Assembly (NCBI GenBank): GCA_033439265.1
Contig: JAVTVX010000027.1
Location: 13,345,001-13,409,000 of the forward strand
Length of the DNA: 64,000 nucleotides
Direction: 5' to 3'
Source: Dillenia suffruticosa
Taxonomy: Eukaryota; Streptophyta; Magnoliopsida; Dilleniales; Dilleniaceae
Below the pieces are notes generated by a model. It was not told the DNA's origin and did no database searches. It was given only the letters and a program-made list of their open reading frames with translations. The position numbers and the translations under genes were made by a program. Shown here piece by piece: positions 46,534 to 61,500 of this stretch (the stretch's first letter is position 1; each line of letters opens with the position of its first letter).

Positions 46534-49500
46534 ATGGCCGAGTCTAGGCGCTACGGTCTCGGCAATCAGTTAGGTGAGTACTCAAACCTCTCCAATTTCT
46601 TTCTCTCGTTTTTCTCACTCCCAAGATCGACTTCAATTTAGATCTGTTCGCATCAATCGCAAGTAAAAGATAATAAAATTAGCTCGTTTTCTTTCTTTGA
46701 TGGTTAACTGTTCCAGTTTTCACTTACAGAAAGTCTGTGTTCCATTTTAAGTGTTTTTGAGGTTGACTTGACAAATTGATCAACCAGAATCTTTCTAGAT
46801 TCGCTGCAATCGAGCTTCTTTAGCAACTTGAATCAATATTTTGGGATTAATCATCACATCAGTTGGATTTAATGTGTTAAATCATTGGCTTCTATTATTT
46901 CTGATATATGAATCATTGGAGAAAGCTATTACATGAATTATGGCTCTAGAAGCCATCGTATGGAATGGGCATGACATATTTTTTCAAACTTATTTTACAG
47001 CCAAATTACTTTGTGTAGAGCCTTCCTTGCTGTATCTGTAGGCATTTGTTAGTTCTATGATAATAGCAAAGGCCAAACATCAAAGTGAGGGTAAATGTAC
47101 ACAGAAATTTACATGTTTTGAATGGTGGAGGAGGAAGCCAGTAGTCCAGGCCTTACTACTTCACAATGCCGAGAGTTGATCATTAGGATTTGGTGTCAGT
47201 ATTGGCATTTACATTGTCTATTCAGCCTAATCATAGGCTTTTAAATATTTGTCTTTGTCAGCAAGGGCATGGATCTTAAACCGCTGCAGTGGTAGTTTTG
47301 CTAACTCCCATCTCTGTCGTATTGCTGACTTTATAATAGGCTGTAAAACTTTCCTTGTTAGAGCATGGATACCTTATCTTGTGGGTGCAGAATTGGTAAA
47401 ACCAGTCTCCTTACTGGAGCTAGGGAAGAATCCCTCTCCTTTCAATGACATTAATTGGGGGCAGTGACACTATCATTAAGGCTTATTTGATCCAGTTATA
47501 ACTCTGTCCAAACAAAAAAAACTGTCCTATGATCTTGCATTGTACTAGAAGTTACCTGGTTAAATGCAGGTTTTTGTGGGGTTTTCTCAGGTTCACAAGC
47601 ACTGCACATGCATGTTTGAAGTTAAGGTTTTTTTAATCAAAATGGTGATTTGAGACCGACACAACACTTTATGAGGCACTAATGAAGCATAGAAATATTT
47701 CCACAATATGGACTGGATACAGAATTTGGTGTCGGCTTCATTCTTTAATTCCTTCATCAATCCTTGTTGAATTAAAATAGCTTGTATTTGGATGTGCCTA
47801 AACCAAAGTTGTTTATGTCATGAAGCTTCCTGGCTCTTATCTCAACTCATGTGCAAACACCCTTGCAAAAACCAAATGAAACAAGAAAGTTTTCCACCAA
47901 CTAAAGCATTATGGAATGATGGATCTAAAGGAAATTTGATGTAGCACAGGCTTGTCTGTTGGCTGTTGAAGAATGCTTGTCGAATGATATGACTAAAGGA
48001 ATACAATTATAAACAAAACTTAAGTGTTTTATCTTTTACGTTTTCATTTCTTTCAGGGACGGACCCTCATCTGTACTACAAAATTTCCCCCTTTCCCCCA
48101 TCTATAGTCCTTCCTATATTTCTTGATGAAAGAGAGTAATAATGCGCAAATATTGCATGGTCCTTTTAAGGAGTCAGAGTCTGCAGGCAAGTATGTAGAA
48201 AAACTTGCTAGGAGAGGCAAATGTATTGGGCTTAAGGATGGTATGCCAATTTTCTGGATTAAAATTCTCCCACTAACAACAAAGTGTAATCCTTTAAGTA
48301 TCTTAATTTAATTTCAACACAACTTGCATGTACCATTGATCATAACATGGATTATCATAGAGTATCAAACAAATAGCTTCTCTTTCTATTAAAAGTAAAC
48401 TGATTCATGGATCTAAAATGAGCTTTGCAAGGCTATTGGAGGTTTATCTTTAATTCATTTTATAGATACCTATGTGAGCCTTATATAATTTAATTAGTTG
48501 GTTAGGACATACTGCGTCCTTGTCTGTAGAAAAATTGTTATGGAGGTTGGGATCACCTTAAGGCTGGGGAAGGGTGAACCGTCGTTATAATGTAAAATGG
48601 CTATAGGGAGAAGTAGGGGAAGAACGGAGAGAAGGAAAAAGAAAAAAAATAAAAAAGCAGGAGAGAAAAAGATAAGGAGAGGGACTATCAATTTAAAATA
48701 TGTATATTGATAGAAAAAGAGATTTATATTAGTGGTAAGGAAAATGTACCTTAACTCCAAGGGACGAGAAATCCTTAGGAGCAAAAAAAATTAAGATACA
48801 AATAGTAAAACCAAAAGAATAATGAAACACTGCCCTCTAATCCCTCTTTAACTCGTCTAAACTAGAATCATTATGAATCCAACTTGTGTGAGCTTACAAA
48901 GAAGTAAAAAAGGTATTCTTATTGCAAAGAAAAGAGAAATCAATATTCTCATTTATACAAAATTTGGCATTCCATTCTCTCCAAATGCACAAAGAATTTG
49001 TCATAAATGCATATTTCCAAGTCCAACGAGCATATTTCTTCTCTCTGAAACCCCTGAACTTCATGGCAAAAAAATTGGAAAGCTCATAGGACTAACCGAT
49101 TCATTTCCACTTGCAGTAAATAATTGCTTCCACATCTCCTGTGCAATAGAATAATGTAGAAATAAGTGATCTCTACTTTCAAAACATTTGTTCCACATGA
49201 CATATACATCCAAGGAGACAGCTTTATAAGGTCTCATCTTTTTAATAGATCGTTGGTATTAATTTTGTTAATAAGACGATGAAACAAGGGTTTGCAAAAA
49301 AGCATCTGAAGTGTGAAGACTCCAAATTTCTTGCATATGAAACATTATGGGAAGTTTGATTTCCTTGTAAGAGGGAAATTACTACAGCTTTGCTATATAT
49401 TTCTTAAATGATGGAAGTCCAAAAGATTGAATGCCTCCCTTAATTAAAAAATATTTGATAGGAGTGGAATGAAACCTGAACAAACTATATAGACGGGAAA

Positions 49501-52500
49501 AAGTGGACAAAGGTGAATCCCCAAATCCATGGATCCTCCCAAAAAGGGACGCCACAACCGTCACCCAGTTTGAAAGACAAAAAGGAAAAATAGTAATATA
49601 TAAATGAGATATAAATTTCCAAGGACTGCAATGAGAAACCCTTAGTCTAGCATTGGCATCCCATCTTATTTTACAGAGACCAATAAAGCATTGGGTTCTA
49701 AAGGGAATCAACTTAATATAAAATTTGATACTAAATTTTGAATACCTAGTAATGTGTTTTACATCAATTTTCCCCTGCTAAAACAACTTGGCTCTGGAAA
49801 GTTAGAGACCATTTGTCAATGTGGGTGAATGGAAGCATCCAAGTAAGTTCGTAGAATAATGCCACTTGGAAACAAATCTGCAATCATCACAACTTCACGT
49901 ACACCTTGAAAGTAATGAAACTTCTCATTAAAGAAATAAGAAGTATAGTTTAATTTGTAGGTAAATTAAACAAATTAAAGTAAGGTTCATACTTCCAAAT
50001 AATAAACGAAGAGTGAGAAGGAGCAAATGAAGATGTATGATGAAATGATAATTTGCTCACAAAATCTTAAAAAAAAAAAAAAAAAAAAAATTCTTTTTCA
50101 ATAATAGTATCAAAATCAGCTTGGGAGGATCCCAAACAACCTTAGTTAATTCAATCAACACATAAAATTTTCATCTTTCACATCCATTTCCACTTATTCA
50201 ATATTCTCAAAGTTCTCAACAACCTTAGTTTCAAACGTTTCTTCTTCTCTGGTTAAGATGAAACAAGAATGTGATGAACAGTATGCTGTGTCTCTTCAAT
50301 TAGTGAGAATTCTTAATTAACTACATGAGGGGATTCATTAGGTTCCAGTTTTGGACCAGGCTCTTGGGATTGGATATTGCTTTATTCTTCAGAAATGTGT
50401 AAATCCATTTTGAATTCTTCAAGTGTCATGCATGCATGTTCAATTTCCTCAATGAATGCATTTCATTCAGCATTTCATTTAAAACATTGATTAGATGGAC
50501 GAGATTGAAATTCCTTCTTTGGTTTGGAAGGGTATTCTATAATTGTGTTAATTTTGAGTCTTGACCACCGCATAAGTGTAATCATAGTTGGTGGGATCTC
50601 AAAATATTTGTAGGTTCTTGTAAAATACGAAGGATAGTATCTGTGGTGATAATGTGTTGGATGAAAACTATGATGAGAACTACAACCATAGATATATGTT
50701 TGATCCTAATACCTGCCCCATGATCTCTCATATAGGACTGAACACTATTAAGAATAATCTTCATGGGCATATTGCTTATAAAAATTACTATTATAATATT
50801 GATAGCGATTACAGTATGCCATGACTGAGAAACATTTTAAATGGATCAAAATGTCATAACCTAAATTTTCAAATTGAGAATGTTACCCAGATCAACTATG
50901 GAACATCAATTTTGCATAATGTAAGTGAGAGCTGCACAGAACCGGCTGTGGAAATGCGCATAGTCCCTATATTATTCTAATAATCCACTCTGTCCTGGGA
51001 TGAATTCTGGAGACGAATCTGAAGCAAGGAATTATTTGGCTGTCTCGTGTAGGTTTAATGGCTTGTCTAAGTATTTTTACTAGATTCCTCTACAGTCAAG
51101 TGGCATCACAAGTAGAAGCACCATCAAAAGGGATCAAACAATTTAATTTCGTATCTTGCGGATGGGCTATTCGTTATTAGTAGGGTCATATAATTGAGTA
51201 ACTCCCATCAAAATCCCTTAGCCATGTATCTTGGCACAAGAACCAAAGTATGCTTTTTAATGTTTACTTTTCATTCATGCACACACAAACACAGTTTTCT
51301 TTCAAAGGCATTGGCCCTCCTATATTTGCTTCTTAAAAATTATTAAGATTAATTAGTGAGATCATTAATCTGGGATCATTGGCCTATCTCTATATCAATC
51401 AAAAGAACTTATGTTCCTTCCAGCCTTGTTGCCCCCACCCTTGCCCAAAATATAATGTCTTGTACTGTTCATAATCCTATTATGGAGTGAATGAACTAAA
51501 AATAGAGTCATTAGTATTTACCTGGCTCATTTGTTCTACAGTCTCTATTTAATGTTCTTGCAGCTGTTCTAACTCTATAATTATTGAATGCAGATATTGA
51601 GCAAATACTCGTGGAAGCACAAAATCGATGGCTGCGCCCAGCTGAAATTTGTGAAATTCTTCGAAATTATAAAAAGTTTCGGATTACTCCAGAGCCCCCA
51701 AATATGCCTTCTAGTATGATTCTCAATCATATTTGATTTGTCATCACAATGCAGCACATTTTCATAATTTTTTCCCTCCTGTTTGTCAGGTCGTGTTTTA
51801 TTTGTTTATGCTTGGAAAAATATGTAATTCTACGTGATTTTCAAAAGTCCATGCAATAAGGATTTAAAATTGTTGTACTTGCTAGTTGTTTCAGTAATTC
51901 AAATTACTTTAGTTCTTCAAATTCTGAGCTGGTCATTATTTTAGTGGGTAATCCTGGAACTTAATAGGGTTCCACACTATTAGGGCCTATGCATATCCAT
52001 AAATAAGAAGATAAAGGTGTGTGGATTGTGCTAGTAATTAAGATTCCTGCTTTCCTCTGCCTCACAAGGGAGTCCTTATTTTTCTTTACTAATTTCATTG
52101 GTTTCCAAACCAAATATATCTAGGTAGGTGAAAGAACATTCCTCCATTACATTTAAGACTTTGCATAATGTCTCCAAGGATAACAGTAATAATATTTGAT
52201 GTCCCAGTTTTTCTTGGTATTCATTGATGCCCTACTACACTCATTCTGCCACTACATTTCCCCCAAATCTCTCTTGGTTATAGAGTGTCAGTTTTCAGAA
52301 ATCATTTATAATATATACATCGAGCACTGAATATTTACCCTTTTGGTATTTCTGGATCTTATAAAGAGATACTTTGTAATAATGAGAAAGCAGTGCATTC
52401 TCTGTTTCTCTTATAAATTTCAAGTTCTCTTGGCTGCTACTCTTGCTGATAATGTATTGCAGCAATCTTTATCTTGTGCTTTCTGCATGTGTATACATTA

Positions 52501-55500
52501 AGACATTATTCTGAAAATTAATGCTCGCATGGAGAAGAACATTTATTTGTTACATGGAAGCATTTTAAAGATACAAAGTTCACATGGAGGAGATCATTTA
52601 ACTCTTAGACAGCAGCTGTAGGAAATAGATATGACGAATTCAGAACTAATAAAGGAGCCAAACATGTGAGTTTTTATTGTGAGGGGAAGAATCTTTTGAT
52701 GGAGATATGTCCCTGAAAAAAGGAATGGATAGAGTCATTGGGGCTGTGTTGTCAAAGTTTCTAGGGGCCTTGCGGAGGTCAAAAGGATTTATCATGAGTA
52801 TGGCAGTACCATTTTCAGAGTGGAAGTGGGATGCAGGATTATCCATTCTTAGTGTGTGCGCGCGCGCGCGCGCACGTGCGTGGGCTTGTGATGATTTCTG
52901 TGGTATGGATGTTGTAAGGCTTTTCAACCATCCTTTCTTGCTTGGAGTAGTTTGTTTTGGATTTGATTGTGTTGCTTTCTTTCTGTGAGGCTGATGCTGG
53001 ATGTTCCTTGGTTAGGACTGAAATTTCACATTTTTTTTATTCTATTTTGTTAATTGCTGGGGCATGTTGAATAAGCTGATGGGATAACTGAAGAAAAGAA
53101 TGCTTCAGGTAATTTTTGGTAAAAACCAATGTAAGCTTTGAAAGAGAGAAACTGGTTATATCGGTCACTTTTCCTTCACAACCAATTCCTGTCATGAGTC
53201 TATCAAGGTTGAAATGTGGAAAGTTATAATTTGGGATGACTTGAAAAAGCCCGAACTAGGGGCATTTCATTGACAAATTGGGGGCCTGTTGGGGTCATTG
53301 GATGTACACAGATCCCAAAATATTCTTCCGATTCATCTAAATGATCTTTTGGCTTCAGATTGGTTCCATGGCCACTTTTGGCTTGATCAATGCCATAGAG
53401 TGACTTGCCAGTTGCTATTGGCCAAAAGAGCGGCTCTCTTGCATGGGGTTTGTCAGAAGTTGACCCCCTGACGAGCTCCTAAGAATTGCTAGAATTATGT
53501 TTGTAAATGCTTTCTTTGTACTTGGACATCATGCTTGGTTTTGGTTCAGTGGAGATGCTGTTGCTAAACGTCTTGCAAAGGTGAAGTATTTGATGGTGCG
53601 CTGAGTGGGTTAAAGAGCCGGGCACTTGGTTTTTCTTGACATTTACCGGATGATACATTATGGCCTATAGAGAGAATAAACATTTCTTTGATAACATTGT
53701 CTTTTCTTTCTTTGATATATTATGGGCTTGGAGGGGTGTTACTGTTGCATTAGGAAAAATTACTTCTTTGATTTCTTTTCTGGGTCAGTACGAAGAGAGA
53801 GTGGAAGAGGGTTTTTCTTTTGACTATTTACTGTTGTTTCTTCTGCAGATTTTTCACCCCTTGTTTTTCATTTTGTGGATTTTGGTGCTTTTAACTTCAT
53901 GAGAAAGACTTGGTGTATTTTACTTGGATTCTGGGGGGAAATAGAAACTTGCAATAATAATTACAACTATAAAATAATTTCTTAGATCTAATCTAAATGA
54001 ATGCTATATATTCTGTTACTAATTAAAATAGAAGAATTTACTCCAAAACCAAAAAGAAAAAACCAAGTCATGGATTTTCTACTGTTTTTTCTTGTAAGGC
54101 ATTGTGAATTTTTGTTCTTTTCTTTGAAAAGAACTTCATTTTTCTGCATTTTTTGGCTCCATTGTCCTGAATTAGTGCTATTTATGTTTCTCTCCATGTC
54201 TTTGTGTGCATATAGTGGGCCTTTAAATGTTTGAGTGTTCCATGCAATTAGGCTTCCTTCGATTTTATATTAAACATTACAACCCAAAAAGGTTTCCGGG
54301 GCATGCCTTCTCTTTTTTGTAAATGTTATCCAGAAGTGTTTCTAATCATATATATTTTACTTTCTAAGGGTGCTATTATCATTGTATTTTGGCTTGACAT
54401 AACCTATTTCTTTCAGGTGGTTCGCTTTTTCTTTTTGATAGGAAGGTCTTAAGATACTTTAGGAAAGATGGGCACAACTGGAGAAAGAAAAAAGATGGAA
54501 AGACAGTGAAGGAAGCTCATGAAAAGCTCAAGGTAAGCATAAAAAGGTGGTTGCATTAGATTTATATACTGTCAAAGGTTGTGTACCTCAAAACATGGGG
54601 ATCTTTTCAGGCTGGAAGCGTTGATGTTCTACATTGCTACTATGCCCATGGAGAAGAGAATGAAAGTTTTCAAAGACGGAGCTATTGGATGCTTGAAGAG
54701 TGAGTTACAAAACCATAAAGGATAAAACTAAACATTGAAATTGCTTAAAGTTGACTTTGTATCTTCTCTCTCTCTCTCTCTCTCTCTCAGTGTGTCTATC
54801 TGTGTCTTAAAAATTAAAATAGCGAGTAATTATCATAGGATACTCTTCAAACAAAAAATAGAACTTCAGAAGAACTAATAGAGTAGGGGGCCTGTGACAC
54901 ATCAAGAAAATTAACATACGAAGGGTTAGAATATGCCATGTAAGAGTGAGGAGGCATGGATAAAGATAAAAACAAGGATTTGAACTCCAAGAACCTTTGT
55001 AACTCGTTCCCCCTTTTGAATACATATTTCTTTTTCCTTTCTTGAATACAAATTTCTTTTGAAAAACACCTCAAAGACCATCTTGAGCTATTGCCTGATA
55101 CCCACAGAAGATGTGTGGAGAAGACTAGAGTCCTTTTCCATTGGGTGACAAAGAAGATTGTCTTCCTCTTTTGATTCTTTTGACATTTAAATGAACAAAA
55201 CTAATCTATTGTCTCTATTCTTTTTGTTTCTCTTCTTTTTTGAACCCAACTTATTGTTATCAATATTCCATTTCAAGGTTATTGAAAGCCCAGCCGTATG
55301 TTGTGCTGCTATTCTAGAAGGCAAAGCGTCATTACTTCATCTTGGAAACAAAAATCGTAGAAATATTCTTCCTGGGAAAACAAAAATGCAACCCCTTCAG
55401 CCTAAAGCATCCTGTAGTGGCAGCATACACTATAATGTCAGTTGAATCCCCTTTGTTCCATCCAATGCTTTTGCCTTTTGTTTTCTTTTATCATCGGAAA

Positions 55501-58500
55501 TTAATATGAACAATTATAATATTATCTTTTCTAGGTTTTCTTTCCATCAAGCTTCCAGCAGGCCTATAAGCAAAGAATTCCAAGATCTCACTCTCAATAT
55601 CCGCCTCGTCATTCTAATAATGACAAAAAAAATTGTTATTTAACCTTTTGTCCTTTAATGAGAAAAACTAATTTTGCTAGGCATGGTTTCAAAACTTTAT
55701 CATAAAGTAGCATATCCTACATTATGTGTAATATGTTCAACTTATTTTTTGTAGTAGTCTGTTATTTTTATATTTGATCCTTTTCCTTACTGATTGAACC
55801 TTTATAATCAAAAAGCTTGGTTTTTAGTAGGAAGTGACCCAATACGCCAAATTCCATATTTGTCCAATGTCTTTACTCCATACTGTAGACTCTGTAATGA
55901 AGTCATAATATAATTGTACCCTTTGTGGGAGTCCTATTCTTTTGTTGATAAAGTTTTTGTGTACCTGCCTAACATTTTGACCTCTTTACCAACAAAGAGA
56001 TGAAAAATCATTTAACTCAGTATTGCCTTCATGATTGTGATACTATTCTTTTACTATTGATTTTTTTTTGTCTCCCAACTATTTTCCATCGTTTGGAATT
56101 TTTTGAAGTAAAATTCTCCATTTTATTTTCCAGACTACATTCTCGAAGTAAAGTCTTGTTTCTGTTTTCTACTCTATTTGCGTGTATATATGTAAATGCT
56201 GCGAGTGCAATGATGGGTTAATGTGCATGAGTTCTAAGTATAAATTATCTCCTAATCTTGAAGCAATTCTAGTTCTCATGTGCCTGACTGTCCGTGGTCA
56301 TTAAAGATGTTCTACTTTGAAATGCATTTACTTGTATAAAGATTTGTAATTTTTTGGTTAATGATATTAATGGAAGAGCATTTAATATATGCACCCTTTT
56401 ATTATCTTATCTGGTGGAATATTTTCTGCAGGGAACTCTCCCACATTGTTCTTGTTCACTACCGGGAAGTTAAGGTATTACCATTTAACCCACTTTTAAT
56501 TTTATATTTATTTTACCCATTTAGTCAATTTGTGTTGTTTCGAAAATATAGATCCTAAAAAATTTTCAAAGATAAGGTAGTCTTAGCTGTACTTGCTCTT
56601 TGAATTGCTAAGAAAAATTTCAAACTATGACCAGTCTGGTCCCTGACATGAGTCTCTTGCAAGGTCTCGCAGGGGCATTGCCCATTATTTAGGTTTTGTT
56701 GGAGGCCATGCCAGGTGCATCGGTCTATCTGCCCTTTAAGTGTTTGGGCCTTCATGCCTATTGGTTGTGAGAAAGGCCATGACATCATTCTTATTATTTG
56801 TTGTGTGTGCGTGTGATGTGAACTATATACAGGGGAGATTTGGAAAGTACCATGAGATAATCGCAAAGAATGACTCAAGAGCCAACATCATTATTTGGCA
56901 AGATTCTAATATAGAATCTGCCTAAAAGGATTTATTTATTTATTATTATTATTTTTACAATTAATTTAATAATTCAGTTCTTTGAAATATTTTTAAATAG
57001 TTGAGTCCAAATCTGGTTAGGAGTTTCTAAATTGTAGTTTTGGTTATAGTTACTATTTTTCTTTACTATTTAACTTTGAAGTTTCTAAATATAGTCATCG
57101 TAGTGGTTTTTATTTTCTATAGGTTAATTGTCTATCTAAAACTTGTTATCTTTTAAGAAGTTAGAATAAGAATTTCAATTTTCTAACTTACTTTGGTCCT
57201 TTTTATTCATCAAAAAAGAAAAATTTTCTAACTTGTTTTGACTAGTCTCTAAACCTAGAAGATGTGATGCTTTCTTCTTCTAGTGAGTGATTCCTAGAGA
57301 CCCTAAGTGTGATTTCTTAGATTATTTTACTTTTCTATTTTGTTTATTCATTTCTCCCTTAGCTCAAGAAACTAAGTGGGTGGGGAGAAGGTTAAAGTAA
57401 TAGAGACTTATGGTCATAAGTTTTGGTACACAGGTAGCGATAGAATAAAGAATGAGGTATGAATAATTGTATATAAGAATCTATTAGAAGATGTAGTAGA
57501 GATAAGAAGGAAGTGAGATAGAATTAATAGATGGGGAAAATGTAGTCAATGTAATCAATGTATATGCGTCCCAAATAGATATAGATACAATTAGTAAAAA
57601 ATAATTTTGGGAGGATTTAGATGAATTTATACAAACCATATCTAGTGGAGAGAAGTTATTTATGGAGTAGACCTAAATGGATATGTAGAAGAGAAAAATG
57701 AAGGATTCAAAGCTGTACATGGAAACTTTAGATTTGGTAGTAGGAATGAGGCGGGATATATCATTTTAGAGTTTGTTACAGCATTCGATTTGGTACTCGT
57801 AAACACCGTCTTCAAGAAAAAAAAGTCACACATAGTTACATATAGAAGTGGATCCAATGCCAGCCAAATAGACTTCTTTCTCACTAGGAGAGGTGATGGA
57901 ATGACTTGTAAAGATTGTAAGGTTATATTGAGGGACAGTGTAGCAACTCAGCATAGACTCCTAGTTTTAGATATACGTGTGCCTAAAAGACAAAAGAAGT
58001 ATCATCCATTTATGGAGTTAAAAATTAAGCGGTGGAATTTAAAAAGAGAAAATGTAATGATTTTTAGAGATAAATTAATTCAGATAACAAATTGGTCTGT
58101 TAATGATGTTTTAGAGACAATGCGGAAAGAGATGTCTTTTAATATTAAGAGTATAGGTAGGGAGGTTTTCAATGTATTTAAGGGTTAGGCCCTAATAAGT
58201 AAAGAGTCACGGTGGTAGAACGAAAAAATACAAACTGTTATCCGAACCAAACGAGAGTGTTATAGGAACCTTAAAGGTAATGATAGTAGCGATACATATG
58301 AAAAATACAAAAGTGTAAAAAAAGATGTGAAAAAGATTATCTACAAATCAAAGAATAAGATATATAACGAACTATACAAGAGACTGGAGACTAAAGATGA
58401 AGAAAGAGAGATTTACAGAATTGTCAAACTAATTGAGAAAAATGGAAAAGATTTAAATAGTGTTAGGTGTATTAAGAGTGAAACCAATAGTGTATTTGTA

Positions 58501-61500
58501 AGGAATGAGGACATAAGAAAGCGTTGGATGGATTATTTTGATAATCTCTTTAATGTTAAGAGTACAATAGATATAGGAAATATCGAGATACCTATAGAAG
58601 AAGTTAATAGAGATTTTAAACGTAAAATTCGTCCCCATGAAGTAAAGGACACCTTAAAGAGAATGAAAAATAATAAAATCATAGGATCTGATGATATTCT
58701 CAAAAGTGTGAAAATGTTTGGATGAATTTGGTATAGTAATATTAACGAATCTTTTCAACAAAATTTGACAAATCAAGAGAATGCTCAAAGCATGGAGGGA
58801 GAGCACACTTGTATCACTATATAAGAATAAATAGGACATATAAAATTGCTGCAATTATAGAGAAATTAAACTTATAAGTCATACCATGAAATTATGGGAA
58901 AGAGTAATAAAGTATATGTTGAAGATGAATGTCTCAAAATCAATTTTGATTTATGCTAGGAAGATCCACAATGGAAGCAATGCACTTGTTAAGACATTTG
59001 ATGTAGACATATAGAGCACCGAAGAGACACTTACATATGGTTTTTATCGATCTAGAAAAAACATGTGATAGAGTTTCTAAATATGTATTATGGTGGAGGC
59101 CGATAAAGAATTGGATTTTCTTAAAATATTTTAATCTTATTGGATATATGTATGAGAAAGTTGTAACTAATGTAAGAATTATGAGGGTTTGAGTGATAGC
59201 TTCCTTATTAACATTGGAATCCATCAAAATTCGGTATTAAGTTTTATCTTTTTTGCGATAGTGATAGATGAAATCACAAAAGGTATCTAAGATAAAATAC
59301 CATGGTGTATGCTTTTTATAGATGATACAGTGTTGATTGATAAAATTAGAGAGTATTAGTGCTAAATTAGAATTATGGAAAGTCACACTAAAATGTAGAG
59401 AATTTAGATTAAGCAGTTCGAAAACTGAGTATATGAAATGTAGGCTTAGTGACAATTATCAGGATGATGAAAAAACGATTAGGGTAGGAGGAAAAGATGT
59501 ATAAAAAATGAACGTTTTAGATATCTTGCTTTTATTATTCAAAATGATGGTAACATAGATGTGGGTGTGAATCATAGGATTTAAGCGGGTTGAATGCAAT
59601 GGAGAAGGGCATCTGGAGTTTTTTGCGATCACACGATACAGCTACATTTGAAGGGGAAGTTCTATAGAACCATAGTAAGATTTGTATTATTGTATGACAC
59701 TGAGTGTTGGTCTATTAAACAACAATAAAAGTTGAAAACGACTGTAGTAGAAATGAGAATTTTTAGGTGGATGTATGGTAAAAATAGAAGAGATAGAATT
59801 AAAAATGAAGAGATTCGTAATAAATTGGGAGTTAATTCAATTGTGAATAAAATGCGAAAATGTCACGTGATGTGGTTTGAGTATGTGTAAAGAAGATATA
59901 AAGATGCATCGATTAAGAGGACTGTGAACTTAAATATAGAAAATTTAGTAAAACGTAGAGATAGACCATTGAAAACTTGAGTGCAAGTTATTTGTAAAGA
60001 CATAATAGTTAAGGTTTTAGATAAGGAGATGGCCTTGGATGGGAATGAGTGGTTTAGGAGAATGCGCATCAATTAAATCAAATTCTTTTTTTTTTAATCT
60101 TTCCCATATTTGTCTCTCAAATTGCCGATCCCAATTATTGGGATTAAGATTTAGGTTGTTGTTGTTGTTATTTTGTTTCTTCATTATTCCCAACCATAAG
60201 TCCGGGATACAAAAAAATCCTGCACCGATGAGGGCCAGGTGCCTATTATGGGAGTTGTGAGAACCAAGGAAAAAGTATGTCTACATGCAAGTTTCTACTG
60301 TCATGTCAATATTGCCATATCCTGTCTTGTTTGCTTTTCTCTCCTCCTTCCTTGTGGTTTTTGCTGTTCTTTTCATTGTTTATAGTCATACTATAGTTTT
60401 TCAAGTAGCTATCTGATTAGATGAACTACTGCAATCCAAGTACAGACCATAGTTGTGATTCACATGAATCCCATGAGAACATAGGAGTCGGTTATTTTCT
60501 CTCTCCTACAATTTGAAGAATGCTACCATCTGCTAAGATATATCTGCTGCACCTTAAGCTTATCGATTGGAAATGCTCTTAGTGTGTTTTGGGTATTATC
60601 CAAGTGCCTAGCTGCCTAACCATGTGAACTGGAACAACTAGTACTGCCCGAAAGAGACATGCCTCTTTTTGAATCTTTAAAGTTCTAATTATCTTAAGTT
60701 GTGAAGGATCTTATAGACCTTAACATTCCAATTTTAATGGATGTAATGAAAAAAATTCTATGATGAAGATTGCTGTCACTAAATGAGTTTCACGTTGTAA
60801 TATGTATGCCCAACAGGTCGATAAATTGGAAGTCAGGAAAAACAAATTTGATTTCCAAACCCATATGGAAAAGTGATTGTCCACTTTTCTGAAGTGGAGA
60901 TTCTAAAAACTAAAAGAGTACAGAAACCACATTTGGAGCGTTTTGCTATTTCACATGGTATGAGAACAGGAGGTCCTGGTTCAAATTTTTCTAGGTCCTT
61001 TTAACCTCATTTGATATTCCATGTGTATTAGTTGCCATGGCTTGCACTTGAGGAAGGAGTGTTACCATAAAAGACAATAAATTACCTTACTCTTTAACTA
61101 GAAATTTTTGAAGAAGTTAGTTGTTTCACAGCAAGCCAGTTGTAGGAAGATATAATGCACCAAATTCAACAGACACAATTAGTGACAAGGAAGGAAGCTG
61201 GATGACTGACTTCTACTTTCTTCTACATAGTTGGCAAAACTAAAGATTGTATTTTTGAAGTTCTAACCAGGGCAGTTGACCGACTTGCAAAAGCTTATCA
61301 AGTAATTAATGGAATAGTTTGTTAGGATCCTCAATACTATAGATTTTTGAGCAAGTGTTGGCTTCAGTTACCCCTCTGAAAATCTCAATAGACCTGAAAG
61401 CTTCTTGAGGATTTTTCATCCGCCCGGCATTTTTCCCCCCTAATCCTCTTCTCTCCTTGATAAATTTCTGTGCCCCCCCCCAAAAAAAAAGGAATAAAAA

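Larger units (their letters stand above)
46574..51593 (+). other. CAMTA intron 1 (5.0 kb), containing an antisense L1 remnant
   Basis: The donor is GTGAGT and the acceptor TTGAATGCAG, splitting a GAT codon after one base. The first 2.2 kb holds nothing I can name. A GA-rich patch lies at 48605-48725. An L1-type LINE fragment lies antisense at about 48860-49790. A poly(A) run is at 50068-50090. From 50090 to 51590 nothing recognisable is seen. Confidence 0.8.

Noticed and set aside
53289..53902. Small genes in CAMTA intron 2
   Set aside because: The frames lie wholly inside an intron, show no domain, and are of a length expected by chance.
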